Assembly (NCBI RefSeq): GCF_024171785.1
Contig: NZ_JAMTCK010000017.1
Span: 124,001-188,000 of the forward strand
Direction: 5' to 3'
DNA length: 64,000 bases
DNA from: Goodfellowiella coeruleoviolacea
Lineage (GTDB): Bacteria > Actinomycetota > Actinomycetes > Mycobacteriales > Pseudonocardiaceae
Positions 52,956 through 61,853 of the stretch are shown here, one piece after another. The notes beneath the pieces were generated by a model. That model saw nothing but the letters and a program-made list of their open reading frames with translations, ran no database searches and was not told the DNA's origin. Each line of letters opens with the position of its first letter. Within the stretch, counting starts at the first letter, position 1. The position numbers and the translations under genes were made by a program.

Positions 52956-55241
52956 TCAGCGGATCCGGCCCAGCGGAACGGTCAGCGCCCCCGCCTGCGC
53001 CCCGGTCCCCGCCCCGGTCCCCGCCTCGGTCCCCGCCCCGGTGTCGGCCCCGGCCGTCGGCTGCGACTGGGCGCGCCGCATGGCCCGCGACGGCCACCAG
53101 CTCGCCCTGCCGAGCAGGGTCAGGATCGAGGGCAGGATCATGATCCGGATGATGAACGCGTCCAGCAGCACCGCGACCGCGAGGCTGAACCCGATCTGCT
53201 TCATCTCCTCCAGGTGCAGGAACACGAAGCTGGCGAAGACCGTGACCATCACGATCGCGGCACTGGTCACCACGCTGGCCGAGGTGCCGATGCCGTCCAG
53301 CACCGCCCGGCGCGTGGGCACACCGCGCAGCGCGGCCTCCCTGATCCGACTGACCACGAACACCTGGTAGTCCATGGACAGTCCGAAGAGGATCACGAAG
53401 AGGAACAGCGGCACCCGGGAACCGATCGACCCCACGGCGTTCGCGCCGAACAGGTCCGCGCCCCAGCCGTACTGGAAGACCAGCGCCAGCAGGCCGAGCG
53501 AGGCCGCGGCGGACAGCAGGTTGAGCACGACCCCGACCAGGCCGATGACCACCGACCGGAACGCCAGCACCGTCATGACGAAGGTCAGCAGCAGCAGGAA
53601 TCCGACGACCAGCGGCAGTTTCTCGTTCTGGTGGTCGAGGTAGTCCTTGTCGCGCGGGACATCCCCGGTCACCCCGTACTCCACATCGGACAGTGCGCCG
53701 ACCGTGGCCGGCAGGTAGTCCTCGCGGATGTGGGCCAGGGACAGCAGCGCCTCCGGTGAACTCGCCCGGAACGGCACGGCCAGCTCCAGCAGGCTGATCC
53801 GGCCGTCCGCCGAGGTCCGCAGCACGGGCGCGGTGTTCTTGGCGAACAGCGGGTCGGCCGTGGCGCGCTGACCCAGGTCGCGCAGGGCCGCCGTCACCCG
53901 CTCGGCGTTGGCCGACTCGGCGCGCACCACCACCTGGTGGCGGACCTGGAGTTCGGGGAACGACGCGTGGAGCCGGTCGTAGGTCTGCATCGCCGGGATG
54001 TCCCGGGAGAAGCTGTCCTTGCCGAGCACGCTCATGTTCAACCCCAGCACCGGGGCCGCCAGGCCGAGCATGACCAGCACCGACACCACCAGGGTGAGCA
54101 CCGGGTGGTTGCTGGCGGGCCGCAGCAGGGCCTGCCACACCGAGCCGCTGGCCTTGGCCGCCCGCTTCGGGGTGGCCGACGCGCCGCGCTGGGCCGCCCT
54201 GGCGTCCCGGCGGGCCTGCCTGCGCTCGGCCCGGCGGCCGATCTTGACCAGCAGGGCGGGCAGCGCGGTCAGCGAGCTGGCCACGGCGATCAGCACGACG
54301 ATGATGGTGCCGGTGGCCAGTGAGGCGAAGATGACGTCCGCGGCCAGGTAGAGGGTGGCCGAGGAGACGACCACGGCCAGGCCGGAGACCACGATCGCCC
54401 GGCCCGAGGTGGTCGCGGCGAGTTCCACCAGTGCCTCCGCCGACAGCCGACCGCCGGCGCGGGCCCGTTCCTCCCGGTAGCGCTTGAGGTAGAAGAGCGT
54501 GTAGTCGACGCCGACGGCCATGCCGATCAGCAGGATCACGTTGTTGCCCACCCCGGCGTCGGGCAGGACGTGCGAGGCGACCATCGCCAGCCCCATGGCC
54601 GCGGCGATCGAGGACAGCGCCAGCAGCACCGGCAGACCGGCGGTGACCACCGAGCCGAAGACCAGCAGCAGGGTGAGCAGGGTGACCGGCAGGGTGATCG
54701 CCTCGGACAGCGCGAGGTCGCTGGAGCGCTGCTGGTCAACGGCCTTGCTGATGGACGGGCTGCCGGTCTGTTCCACCAGCAGGTCCGGGTGGTTGGCCTG
54801 CACGGCGGCGGTCTGTTCGAGCAGCGGGTCCACGTGCTTGCGGCCCGCCAGCTCCGGGCCCTTCATGGTCACCTCGACCATGACCATCCGGCCGTCGGCG
54901 GAGCGGACCGGGGCGGCGACGGCCTCGACCTCGGCCAGCCCGGTCATCCGGTCGGTGACCTCGGCCGCGGCGGCTTCGGCCGCGGCCACGTCGAGCGGAC
55001 CCGTCCTGGCGGAGATGACGACCTGCTCGGCGGGTTTGCGCTGGAGGCCTCCCTCGGTGGCGATCGCCTCGGCGCGGCCGGCCTCACCGACCCGGTAGTC
55101 CTCGGTGGTGGCGCTGTGCGTGCCGACCGCGATGCCGATGCCGAGGCTCAGCACCACGAACACGAACCAACCGATGATCGCGCGCCCGGGGTGCAGCGCA
55201 CTCCACTTCGCCATCCGGACGATGGCCGACCGATCTCTCAC
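52956..55241 (-). CDS. MMPL/RND-family transporter
   Basis: A 761-residue RND-type transporter: N-terminal cytosolic start, helix 1 (IIGWFVFVVLSLGIGIAVG), large external loop, sterol-sensing-like bundle with VLLIGMAVGVDYTLFYLKRYREERARAG (TM4/5 region), second external loop, then SRVPLFLFVILFGLSMDYQVFVVSRIREAALRG and a C-terminal bundle. The Asp in GVDYTLFYL and SMDYQVFVV are the proton-relay pairs. GTG 55241 has AGGAG 9 nt upstream. Exports lipids or drugs. Divergent from an ArsR-type regulator that probably controls it. Confidence 0.94.
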   Translation of the reverse strand: MRDRSAIVRMAKWSALHPGRAIIGWFVFVVLSLGIGIAVGTHSATTEDYRVGEAGRAEAIATEGGLQRKPAEQVVISARTGPLDVAAAEAAAAEVTDRMTGLAEVEAVAAPVRSADGRMVMVEVTMKGPELAGRKHVDPLLEQTAAVQANHPDLLVEQTGSPSISKAVDQQRSSDLALSEAITLPVTLLTLLLVFGSVVTAGLPVLLALSSIAAAMGLAMVASHVLPDAGVGNNVILLIGMAVGVDYTLFYLKRYREERARAGGRLSAEALVELAATTSGRAIVVSGLAVVVSSATLYLAADVIFASLATGTIIVVLIAVASSLTALPALLVKIGRRAERRQARRDARAAQRGASATPKRAAKASGSVWQALLRPASNHPVLTLVVSVLVMLGLAAPVLGLNMSVLGKDSFSRDIPAMQTYDRLHASFPELQVRHQVVVRAESANAERVTAALRDLGQRATADPLFAKNTAPVLRTSADGRISLLELAVPFRASSPEALLSLAHIREDYLPATVGALSDVEYGVTGDVPRDKDYLDHQNEKLPLVVGFLLLLTFVMTVLAFRSVVIGLVGVVLNLLSAAASLGLLALVFQYGWGADLFGANAVGSIGSRVPLFLFVILFGLSMDYQVFVVSRIREAALRGVPTRRAVLDGIGTSASVVTSAAIVMVTVFASFVFLHLEEMKQIGFSLAVAVLLDAFIIRIMILPSILTLLGRASWWPSRAMRRAQSQPTAGADTGAGTEAGTGAGTGAQAGALTVPLGRIR

Positions 55242-55283
55242 TGACCCCAGCTCCTCATGCTCGTTGTGCTCTGCGCCGACACA

Positions 55284-55301
55284 TGTAAGCTCAGACTGAC
55301 A
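55284..55301. promoter_or_regulatory. Inverted repeat operator A in the MMPL/ArsR intergenic region
   Basis: TGTAAG-N6-CTGACA (one mismatch in the arms) lies about 45 bp before the MMPL start. Confidence 0.68.
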
Positions 55302-55405
55302 CATGAAGCAAGTCGAGAGCACGAGTAAGGAGGAGTTGGCGGATTGCGGACACCGAAGGGTGCGAACGCGCCCGAACAGCGATTTGGCGGGCCGTTCGCG
55401 CCATA

Positions 55406-55423
55406 TGTAAGCTCCGACTTACA
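55406..55423. promoter_or_regulatory. Inverted repeat operator B before the ArsR-type gene
   Basis: TGTAAG-N6-CTTACA (perfect arms) lies 26 bp before ATG 55450. Operators A and B share 16 of 18 bases (TGTAAGCTCnGACTnACA) and flank the divergent promoters. Confidence 0.72.
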
Positions 55424-55449
55424 GCCTGGGACGTGCCGGGGGAGCGACC

Positions 55450-55803
55450 ATGAACAGCGAGGAGCTCCTGGCCCTGCTCGCCGCGGTGGGCCACGCGCAA
55501 CGTCTCCGGATCGTCGCCGAGTTGTCCGAGGGGCGGATGTACGTCAGCGAACTCGCCCGCCGGCTCGGCATGTCCAGACCGCTGCTCTACATGCACCTGG
55601 AGCGGCTGGAAAAGGCTGGACTGGTCGCCAGCAACCTGGAACTCTCCCCGGACGGCAAGGCGCTGAAGTACATCGAGCTGGCTCCGTTCGAGCTGCGCCT
55701 GAACGTGGACACGATCCTCGCGGCAGTCCGCGAGGACACGGCGCGCTCCAGCGACCCGGGTGACGCCGCTGGTCCGGCGGAGCGGAACGACGGAACGACG
55801 TGA
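55450..55803 (+). CDS. ArsR/SmtB-like winged-helix regulator
   Basis: A 117-residue protein: LLALLAAVGHAQRLRIVAELSEGRMYVSELARRLGMSRPLLYMHLERLEKAGLVAS is a compact winged helix with recognition helix RPLLYMHL. No cysteine metal site is visible, so it is not an obvious metal sensor. The last 25 residues are polar. ATG 55450 has GGGGGAGC upstream. Twin inverted repeats nearby and the divergent MMPL gene suggest it represses both promoters; also heads the ABC operon. Confidence 0.9.
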   Translation: MNSEELLALLAAVGHAQRLRIVAELSEGRMYVSELARRLGMSRPLLYMHLERLEKAGLVASNLELSPDGKALKYIELAPFELRLNVDTILAAVREDTARSSDPGDAAGPAERNDGTT

Positions 55804-55816
55804 AGGAAAGCCCGAC

Positions 55817-56050
55817 ATGACCAGCGCTGTTATCTCGATCTCCGTCGTGACGCTCATCGTCGCCAGCATCACGGTGAGCGTGGTCGCCTTCTTCAACACG
55901 CAGAAGCACCGCGCCGACGCCAAGGTGCTGGTCGAGTACCGCCAGCTCGCCGAGCGGCACGCCGCCGGCCAGCAGGAGCTGCGCGACCAGCTGGCCGAAC
56001 TCAACGAGCGGCTCAAGGCCGTCGAGACCCTGCTGCGCAGCGTCGACTGA
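55817..56050 (+). CDS. Small membrane protein with coiled coil (77 aa)
   Basis: One N-terminal transmembrane helix (AVISISVVTLIVASITVSVVAFF), then a charged heptad-repeat coiled coil (HRADAKVLVEYRQLAERHAAGQQELRDQLAELNERLKAVETLL). Such PspB-like or ABC-associated membrane proteins scaffold partner complexes. ATG 55817 has AAGGAAAG 7 nt upstream. It sits 14 bp after the ArsR-type stop, so co-transcribed. Function unknown. Confidence 0.85.
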   Translation: MTSAVISISVVTLIVASITVSVVAFFNTQKHRADAKVLVEYRQLAERHAAGQQELRDQLAELNERLKAVETLLRSVD

Positions 56051-56080
56051 CCACGCTCCGCCTCACCTGACGGTCCACAC

Positions 56081-56091
56081 CAGACTGTCTG
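56081..56091. promoter_or_regulatory. Short dyad CAGACTGTCTG before the ABC ATPase gene
   Basis: A perfect 11-bp dyad with odd centre, followed by GGACTGTCC. It lies in the 216-bp gap between the small membrane protein and the ATPase gene and may mark a second promoter. Weak. Confidence 0.3.
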
Positions 56092-56266
56092 TTCCGGACT
56101 GTCCACACGGGACCGCGTCCTCCCGGGGCGCCCTCCCGCGCCGGTCCGCGCTCGCCGCACCGCGCCGCTGACCGCTGGCGCGCGGCGCCACCACCACACC
56201 GGTCGCCGAGTCGACCGCGCACGCCCACCGGCACTCCCCGCTGCCCGAAAAAAGGGAAAGAACAAC

Positions 56267-57076
56267 GTGAACGGGACACTGCGCCCACAACCGTCCGACG
56301 TCGTGCGGCTCGATGCCGTGCGCAAGATCTACCGGGGTTCCAAGAACCGGGTGGCCGCCCTGGACGGGGTGACCATCGGCCTGCGCCGGGGCAGCTTCAC
56401 CGCGGTGATGGGGCCGTCCGGCTCCGGCAAGAGCACCTTCCTGCACTGCGCCGCCGGCCTGGACCAGCCGACCTCCGGTTCGGTGTGGCTGGACGGCGTG
56501 GACCTGGCCGGGCTGCGGGAACGCGCGCTGACCAAGCTCCGCCGCGACCGGATCGGCTTCGTCTTCCAGGCGTTCAACCTGCTGCCCGCGCTGACCGTGG
56601 TGGACAACGTCACGCTGCCGCTGCGGCTGGCCGGGCGCAAGCCCGACCGGGCCGAGGTCGACGAGGTGATCGAGCGGGTCGGGCTCGCCGAGCGGCGCCG
56701 CAACCGTCCCGGTGAACTCTCCGGTGGACAGCAGCAGCGGGTCGCCATCGCGCGGGCGCTGATCACCAAGCCCGCCGTGGTGTTCGGCGACGAACCCACC
56801 GGCGCGCTGGACACCCACACCGCGCGCGAGGTGCTCGGCCTGCTGCGCGAGGCCGTCCAGTGGGCGGGGCAGACCATCGTGATGGTGACCCACGACCCGG
56901 TGGCCGCCGCGCACGCCGACCGGGTCCTGTTCCTCGCCGACGGCCAGCTCGTCGGCGCGCTCGACCAGCCGACCGCCGACCAGGTCGCCGAGCGCATGAC
57001 CCACCTGGGGGCCTGGGCGCAGCAGCGGTCGACCCGGCCCGCCACCCAGGGCACGGCCCACGGGAGGCACGCGTGA
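56267..57076 (+). CDS. ABC transporter ATPase, MacB/LolD type
   Basis: A 269-residue ATPase: Walker A GPSGSGKST near residue 47, Q-loop FVFQAFNLLPALTV, signature LSGGQQQRVAIARA near 153, Walker B VVFGDEPTGALD near 173 and H-loop VTHDP. The PSGSGKSTFLHCAAGL and FNLLP motifs mark the MacB/FtsE group. GTG 56267 with GGGAAAG upstream. Its stop overlaps the permease start (GTGA). Confidence 0.96.
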   Translation: MNGTLRPQPSDVVRLDAVRKIYRGSKNRVAALDGVTIGLRRGSFTAVMGPSGSGKSTFLHCAAGLDQPTSGSVWLDGVDLAGLRERALTKLRRDRIGFVFQAFNLLPALTVVDNVTLPLRLAGRKPDRAEVDEVIERVGLAERRRNRPGELSGGQQQRVAIARALITKPAVVFGDEPTGALDTHTAREVLGLLREAVQWAGQTIVMVTHDPVAAAHADRVLFLADGQLVGALDQPTADQVAERMTHLGAWAQQRSTRPATQGTAHGRHA

Positions 57077-59646
57077 TCGGCCTCGCCCTGCGCGGCCTGC
57101 GCCACCACCGCAACGGCTTCCTCGCGTCGTTCGTCGCGCTGTTCTTCGGCGCCGCGATCGTGGTGGCCTGCGGCGGTCTGCTGGAGACCGGTGTGCACGC
57201 CGCCGCACCACCGCACCGCCTGGCCGCCGCGCCCATCGTGGTGACCGGCGACCAGTTCTACCCGGACGAGGGCGACGAGTTCGCCGAGCGCGTCCGGCTG
57301 GACGCCGGCCTGGTCGACCGGGTCGCGTCGGTGCCCGGCGTCGCCGCGGCAGTGCCCGACCTGGCGTTCCCCTCGGCCGTGTTGCGGGACGGCGCACCGG
57401 TCGAGCCGCCGACGACCGGCCGCAACTGGTCGGCCACCCGCCTGGCCCCGCTCTCGCTCACCGAGGGCGCCGAACCGGCCCGCGCCGGCCAGGCCGCGCT
57501 GGACCCCGGTCTTGCCGAGGCCGCCGGGGTGCGCGTGGGCGGGCGGGTCACCCTGTCGGTGTCCGGTCGCACCGGCCAGTACCTGGTCACCGGCCTGGTC
57601 GCCGGCCCAGGCGCGGCCGGCGCGGTGTTCCTCGCCGACGCCGAGGCGGCCACCCTGGTGAGCCGGCCGGGCCAGGTCGATTCCATCGGCGTGTTCACCA
57701 CCCCGGGCAGCGACCCGGCCTCGGTGCGGCAGGCCGTCGAGGCGGCCGTGGCCGGCGCACCGGCCACCGTGCTCACCGGTGACGAGCGGGGCCGGGCGGA
57801 GAACACCGCGGTGGTGACCGGGAGCGGCACCCTGATCACGATGGCCGCGGTGTTCGGCGGGCTGTCCGCGGGGGTCACCGTGTTCGTCGTGGCCAGCACG
57901 CTCGGCCTGGCCCTCCAGCAGCGGCAGCGGGAGATGGCGCTGCTGCGGGCGATCGGCACCACGCCGGCCCAGTTGCACCGGCTGGTCCTCGGCGAGACGC
58001 TGGTCGTCGCCGCGGCCGCCACCGCGCTGGCCTGCTGGCCCGGTCCGCTGCTCGGCGGCTGGCTGCTGGACGTGTTCGCCGGTGCCGGTGTGGTGCCGGA
58101 GTCGATCGTGTTCCGGGCCGGCTGGGTGCCGATGGCCGTGGGCGCGGGCACGGCCCTGCTCACCGCGCTGGGCGCGGCGTTCATCGCCGCCCGGGGCGCG
58201 GCCCGCACCCGCCCGACCGAGGCGCTCGCCGAGGCGGCGGTGCGACGCCGCTGGTTCAGCTGGGTCCGGCTGGTCGCCGCGGTGCTCTGCCTCGGTGGGG
58301 CCGTCACGCTGTCCCTGGTCACCGCGAACATGGCCGGCCCGCAGGCGGGCAGCACCGCGATCCCGGCGGCGATGCTGTGGACGGCGGGGTTCGGCCTGCT
58401 CGGGCCCGGCCTGGCCAAGGTCAGCACGGCCGTGCTGCGCTGGCCGCTGCGCGCGGTCACCGGGTTCGCCGGTCACCTGGCCATGCTCAACGCCAGGGCG
58501 CGGGCGCAGCGGGTGGCCGGGGCGGTGATGCCGGTGATGCTCGCCAGCGGACTGGCCACCGCCATGATCTACCTGCAGACCACCCAGGCCGCCGGCGCGG
58601 ACCGGGCGTTCACCGAGAGCCTGAAGGCGGATCTCGTGCTCACCTCGACCACCGGCGGCCTGCCGCTGTCCCTTGTGGACACCGTCGCCGGGCTTCCCGG
58701 GGTCGCGGCGGCCTCGGCGCAGCTGGCCAGCGCCGGGTTCGTCGAGCCGCCACCCCCGCCGGAACAGCCGGCGTCCACCGACGAGGAGGACGAGGACGAC
58801 GACAAGAAGGACACCGGCGATCCCACGGAGGTGCCGGTGCAGGGCGTGTCGGCCGAGGGCGTGGCGCGGGCCACCGCGTTCCACGCCACCAGCGGCAGCC
58901 TGGCCGACCTGCGCGGCGACACCGTCGCCCTGCCCACCTCGGTGGCCGCCGACACCGGGCACGCGCTCGGCGACCGGGTGCCGATGCGGCTGGGCGACGG
59001 CAGCCAGGTCAGCCTGGAGCTGGTCGCCACCCTCGACGGCCAGCGCGGCTACGAGACCGCCCTGGTGCCGGCGGCGCTGCTGGTCGCGCACACCGACAGC
59101 GGCCTGCTGCCGCAGATCGTGGTGAGCGCCGAGCCGGGCGCCGACCGCACCCGGCTGACCGGTGCGCTGTCCGGGCTGGCCGCCCAGCAGCCCGGCCTGC
59201 GGGTGGCCGACCGGGAGGCGCTCACCGCCGCCCAGACCGAGCACGGCGACACCCAGAGCTGGATGTCCTTCCTCGTGGTCGGCATGGTGCTCGGTTACGC
59301 GACCATCGCGCTGGTCAACACCCAGGTGCTGGCCACGACCGAGCGGCGCAGGGAGTTCACCCTGCAACGGCTGATCGGCTCAACGCGCACCCAGGTGGTC
59401 GCGATGATGGCGGTGGAGGCCGTGCTGGTCGCGGCGGCGGGAATCCTGCTCGGCCTGCTGGTCGCGGCGCTGACCCTGGTGCCGCTGAGCCAGAGCGTGC
59501 TGGGGTCGGCGGTGCCCGACGGGCCGCTGTGGATCCTGCTCGCGGTGGTCGGCGGCACCCTCGTGCTCACGCTCGGCACGACCCTCCTGTCCACCACCCT
59601 GGTGCTGCGCACCCGCCCCGGCGACGCGATCGGCGTCCGCGAATGA
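57073..59646 (+). CDS. FtsX/MacB-like ABC permease, duplicated domain
   Basis: An 857-residue permease with two FtsX-type units, each a large extracytoplasmic domain and helices: the first has MIGLALRGLRHHRNGFLASFVALFFGAAIVV, then VFVVASTLGLALQQRQREMALLRAIGTTPAQLHRLVLGETL; the second LAMLNARARAQRVAGAVMPVM, VLATTERRREFTLQRLIGSTRTQVVAMMAVEAVLV. An acidic linker (EEDEDDDKKD) lies between them near residue 575. This is the typical actinobacterial partner of LolD/MacB ATPases. Substrate may be lipoproteins, peptides or an antibiotic. Confidence 0.95.
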   Translation: MIGLALRGLRHHRNGFLASFVALFFGAAIVVACGGLLETGVHAAAPPHRLAAAPIVVTGDQFYPDEGDEFAERVRLDAGLVDRVASVPGVAAAVPDLAFPSAVLRDGAPVEPPTTGRNWSATRLAPLSLTEGAEPARAGQAALDPGLAEAAGVRVGGRVTLSVSGRTGQYLVTGLVAGPGAAGAVFLADAEAATLVSRPGQVDSIGVFTTPGSDPASVRQAVEAAVAGAPATVLTGDERGRAENTAVVTGSGTLITMAAVFGGLSAGVTVFVVASTLGLALQQRQREMALLRAIGTTPAQLHRLVLGETLVVAAAATALACWPGPLLGGWLLDVFAGAGVVPESIVFRAGWVPMAVGAGTALLTALGAAFIAARGAARTRPTEALAEAAVRRRWFSWVRLVAAVLCLGGAVTLSLVTANMAGPQAGSTAIPAAMLWTAGFGLLGPGLAKVSTAVLRWPLRAVTGFAGHLAMLNARARAQRVAGAVMPVMLASGLATAMIYLQTTQAAGADRAFTESLKADLVLTSTTGGLPLSLVDTVAGLPGVAAASAQLASAGFVEPPPPPEQPASTDEEDEDDDKKDTGDPTEVPVQGVSAEGVARATAFHATSGSLADLRGDTVALPTSVAADTGHALGDRVPMRLGDGSQVSLELVATLDGQRGYETALVPAALLVAHTDSGLLPQIVVSAEPGADRTRLTGALSGLAAQQPGLRVADREALTAAQTEHGDTQSWMSFLVVGMVLGYATIALVNTQVLATTERRREFTLQRLIGSTRTQVVAMMAVEAVLVAAAGILLGLLVAALTLVPLSQSVLGSAVPDGPLWILLAVVGGTLVLTLGTTLLSTTLVLRTRPGDAIGVRE

Positions 59647-59668
59647 CCACCACCTGACCGCCCGGCGA

Positions 59669-59717
59669 GGCGGCCCCGGCCGGACCGTCCACCACCCCCA
59701 CGGCCGGCCGGGCCGCC
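59669..59717. terminator. Hairpin between convergent ABC permease and MFS genes
   Basis: GGCGGCCC and GGCCGG pair with CCGGCC and GGGCCGCC around a roughly 20-nt loop with one bulged C, directly after the stop at 59646. Confidence 0.65.
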
Positions 59718-59838
59718 GCGGGCGCGGAACCCGCGTGGTCATGCGTCGGCGATGAGGGCCGGCACCACCAGGAACGGTGCCTCGGAGCAGCCCCATCGCA
59801 TCCCGCACTTCCCAGTGGCGCCACCCCGCGGGCAGCCG

Positions 59839-61317
59839 TCACCGGCGCGGGATCACCCGGAGTCGGGTCCACGGCCAGGTGGGCAGGCGCAGGCCGCCCC
59901 GCCTGGCCAGGACGAAACCGGCGATCAGCGCGGTGAGCACCGCGACCAGGCCGCCGACCACCAGGGGGGACCGCCCGGTGAAGTTCTCGGCCAGCCAGCC
60001 CATCAGCGGGCCGCCCACCGGGTTGCCGCCCAGGAACACCAGCATGTACAGGCCCATCACCCGGCCGCGCATGGCCGGGCTGACCGCGAGCTGCACGGTG
60101 GCGTTGGCCGTGGTGGTGAAGGTCATCATGGCCGCGCCGACCGGGACGAGGGCCACGCCGACCGCCCAGAGGCTGGGCATCAGCCCGGCGACGGCCTCCA
60201 GCACGCCGAAGGCCAGCGCGCCACCCAGCATCAGGCTCACCCTCGGCTTGCCCTTGGAGCTGCGCCGGGCCGCCAGGGTGGCGCCGGTGAGCGTGCCCAC
60301 GGCCAGCATGGTGGACAGGAAGCCGTAGGCGTCGGCCTCGCCGCCGAACACGTTGCGCGCGACCACGGCCAGGGTCACGTAGAAGTTCAGCCCGAAGGTG
60401 CTCACGAAGAACACCAGCACCATCACGGTCACCAGGTCGGCGCGCCGCCGCACGTAGCGCAGGCCCTCGCGCAGCTGCCCCTTCCTGCGCGGCACGGGTG
60501 GGCTGCGATGCAGCTGGGCCGGGTTCATCAGCAGCAGCCCGCCGATCACGCCGACGAAGGTGGCCGCGTTGATCAGGAACACCCAGCCGGTGCCCACCAC
60601 GGTGATCAGCACGCCGGCGATGGCCGGCCCGACCATCCTGGCCAGGTTGAACGTCATCGAGTTGAGCGCGACCGCGTTGGTGAGCTGGTCCCGGCCGACC
60701 ATCTCCACCACGAACGACTGGCGCACCGGGGTCTCCACCGCGGAGACCATGCCCAGCAGCAGGCACAGCACGTAGACCTGCCACAGCTGGGCCACGCCGG
60801 TCACGTCGAGCAGCCCCAGGGTGAGCCCGCACAGGCCGAGGCCGGTCTCCAGCCCGACTAAGAGCTTGCGCTTGTCCAGCCGGTCGGCCAGCACGCCGGC
60901 CCACAGCGAGAGCACCAGCGTGGGCAGGAACTGCAGGGCCGCGGCCACGCCCAGGGCGACCGGGCTGCCGTTGGACAGCTCCAGCACCAGCCAGTCCTGG
61001 GCCACCCGCTGCATCCACACGCCGATCAGCGAGACGACCTGGCCCGACGCGTACAGGCGGTAGTTGCGCACCCGCAGCGAGCTGAACATTCCACCGCGCT
61101 GAACGCTCCGCTGTGGACGGTCAGCGTCCACAGCGGACTTCGACACCCCGGTGGGTTCGGTGCCACGATCAACACCGTCCACATCGGACTGTGGTGCGAC
61201 GGCGGTGGGGGTGGGGTCCTCGGCCGCAGGTGGGGTCGTCACACCGGCTGGGGGTGGTTGTGGGCTTCCAGCGCTGCTCGCCTGGTCTGCTCCGGTACCA
61301 CCCGCGTAAGCCGGCAC
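59839..61317 (-). CDS. MFS exporter, TMR/EntS-like, with long N-terminal extension
   Basis: A 12-helix major facilitator whose core begins MFSSLRVRNYRLYASGQVVSLIG. Motif-A loop AGVLADRLDKRKLLVGLE, ETPVRQSFVVEMVGRDQLTNAVALNS, and NPAQLHRS between helices 6 and 7. The open frame begins at GTG 61317, 4 bp after the marR stop, but its first 76 residues are Pro/Thr/Ser-rich with A/T-ending codons, unlike the core; ATG 61089 is the likely alternative start. A 13-bp stem (61107-61137) lies in between. Substrate unknown; drug efflux likely. Confidence 0.86.
   Translation of the reverse strand: MPAYAGGTGADQASSAGSPQPPPAGVTTPPAAEDPTPTAVAPQSDVDGVDRGTEPTGVSKSAVDADRPQRSVQRGGMFSSLRVRNYRLYASGQVVSLIGVWMQRVAQDWLVLELSNGSPVALGVAAALQFLPTLVLSLWAGVLADRLDKRKLLVGLETGLGLCGLTLGLLDVTGVAQLWQVYVLCLLLGMVSAVETPVRQSFVVEMVGRDQLTNAVALNSMTFNLARMVGPAIAGVLITVVGTGWVFLINAATFVGVIGGLLLMNPAQLHRSPPVPRRKGQLREGLRYVRRRADLVTVMVLVFFVSTFGLNFYVTLAVVARNVFGGEADAYGFLSTMLAVGTLTGATLAARRSSKGKPRVSLMLGGALAFGVLEAVAGLMPSLWAVGVALVPVGAAMMTFTTTANATVQLAVSPAMRGRVMGLYMLVFLGGNPVGGPLMGWLAENFTGRSPLVVGGLVAVLTALIAGFVLARRGGLRLPTWPWTRLRVIPRR
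61107..61137 (-). promoter_or_regulatory. 13-bp perfect hairpin near the alternative MFS start
   Basis: TCCGCTGTGGACG pairs with CGTCCACAGCGGA around 5 nt. It could be an mRNA structure in the leader of the MFS gene, or an attenuator between marR and the MFS core, 18 bp before ATG 61089. Confidence 0.5.
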
Positions 61318-61321
61318 GTCG

Positions 61322-61756
61322 TTACTGCCCCGCCATCCTGTCGATGATCTCCGCCGCCCGGGCGAGGATCTCCCGTTCGTCCTGTCGCAACTCGGCCAGC
61401 CGCTTGTCCAGCCAGACCTCCCTGGCCTGGATCTCGGCCGCGTGGAACTCCAGCCCCGCCTCGCTGATCGTCACGATCGCCTGGCGCCCGTCGGTGGGGT
61501 GCGGCCGGCGGGTGACGAAGCCCAGCTCCTCCAGGGCGGCGATCACCCTGGTCATCGACGGCGGCTGGACGCCCTCCTTGGCCGCCAGCTCCCCCGGCGT
61601 CAGCGGTCCGCACTTGTAGAGCGTGGACAGCGCCGAGATCTGGGTCAGCGAGACGGCCGCGTTGGTGCGTTGCGCCCGAAGGCGACGGTTGAGCCGGACA
61701 ACCGCCAGCCGCAGCCGGCTGGCCAGCCCGGATTCCACCTCATCGCGCTCCTGCAC
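61322..61756 (-). CDS. MarR-family transcriptional regulator
   Basis: A 144-residue winged-helix repressor. Helix-turn-helix: LTPGELAAKEGVQPPSMTRVIAALEELGFVTRR, wing HPTDGRQAIVTISEAG, and long C-terminal dimerisation helices. GTG 61756 follows TAAGCT by 6 nt, so a leaderless start is possible. First gene of a marR-MFS operon. Resembles Rv0880-type regulators by length and context. Confidence 0.93.
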   Translation of the reverse strand: MQERDEVESGLASRLRLAVVRLNRRLRAQRTNAAVSLTQISALSTLYKCGPLTPGELAAKEGVQPPSMTRVIAALEELGFVTRRPHPTDGRQAIVTISEAGLEFHAAEIQAREVWLDKRLAELRQDEREILARAAEIIDRMAGQ

Positions 61757-61853
61757 GTATTTAGCTTACCTCACGATTTCTTCACGTGCTCCGTTTCTCC
61801 GGCCGCCGTTCCTCCGCCAGGCGCCGCGACGCACCCCAGGTCAGCGCGGTCGC

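Noticed and set aside
56329-59367. 1012-codon open frame on the minus strand
   Set aside because: It is the antisense shadow of the MacB/FtsX-type genes; its product is low-complexity Arg/Gly/His with no motif, and the plus-strand genes have clear domain motifs.
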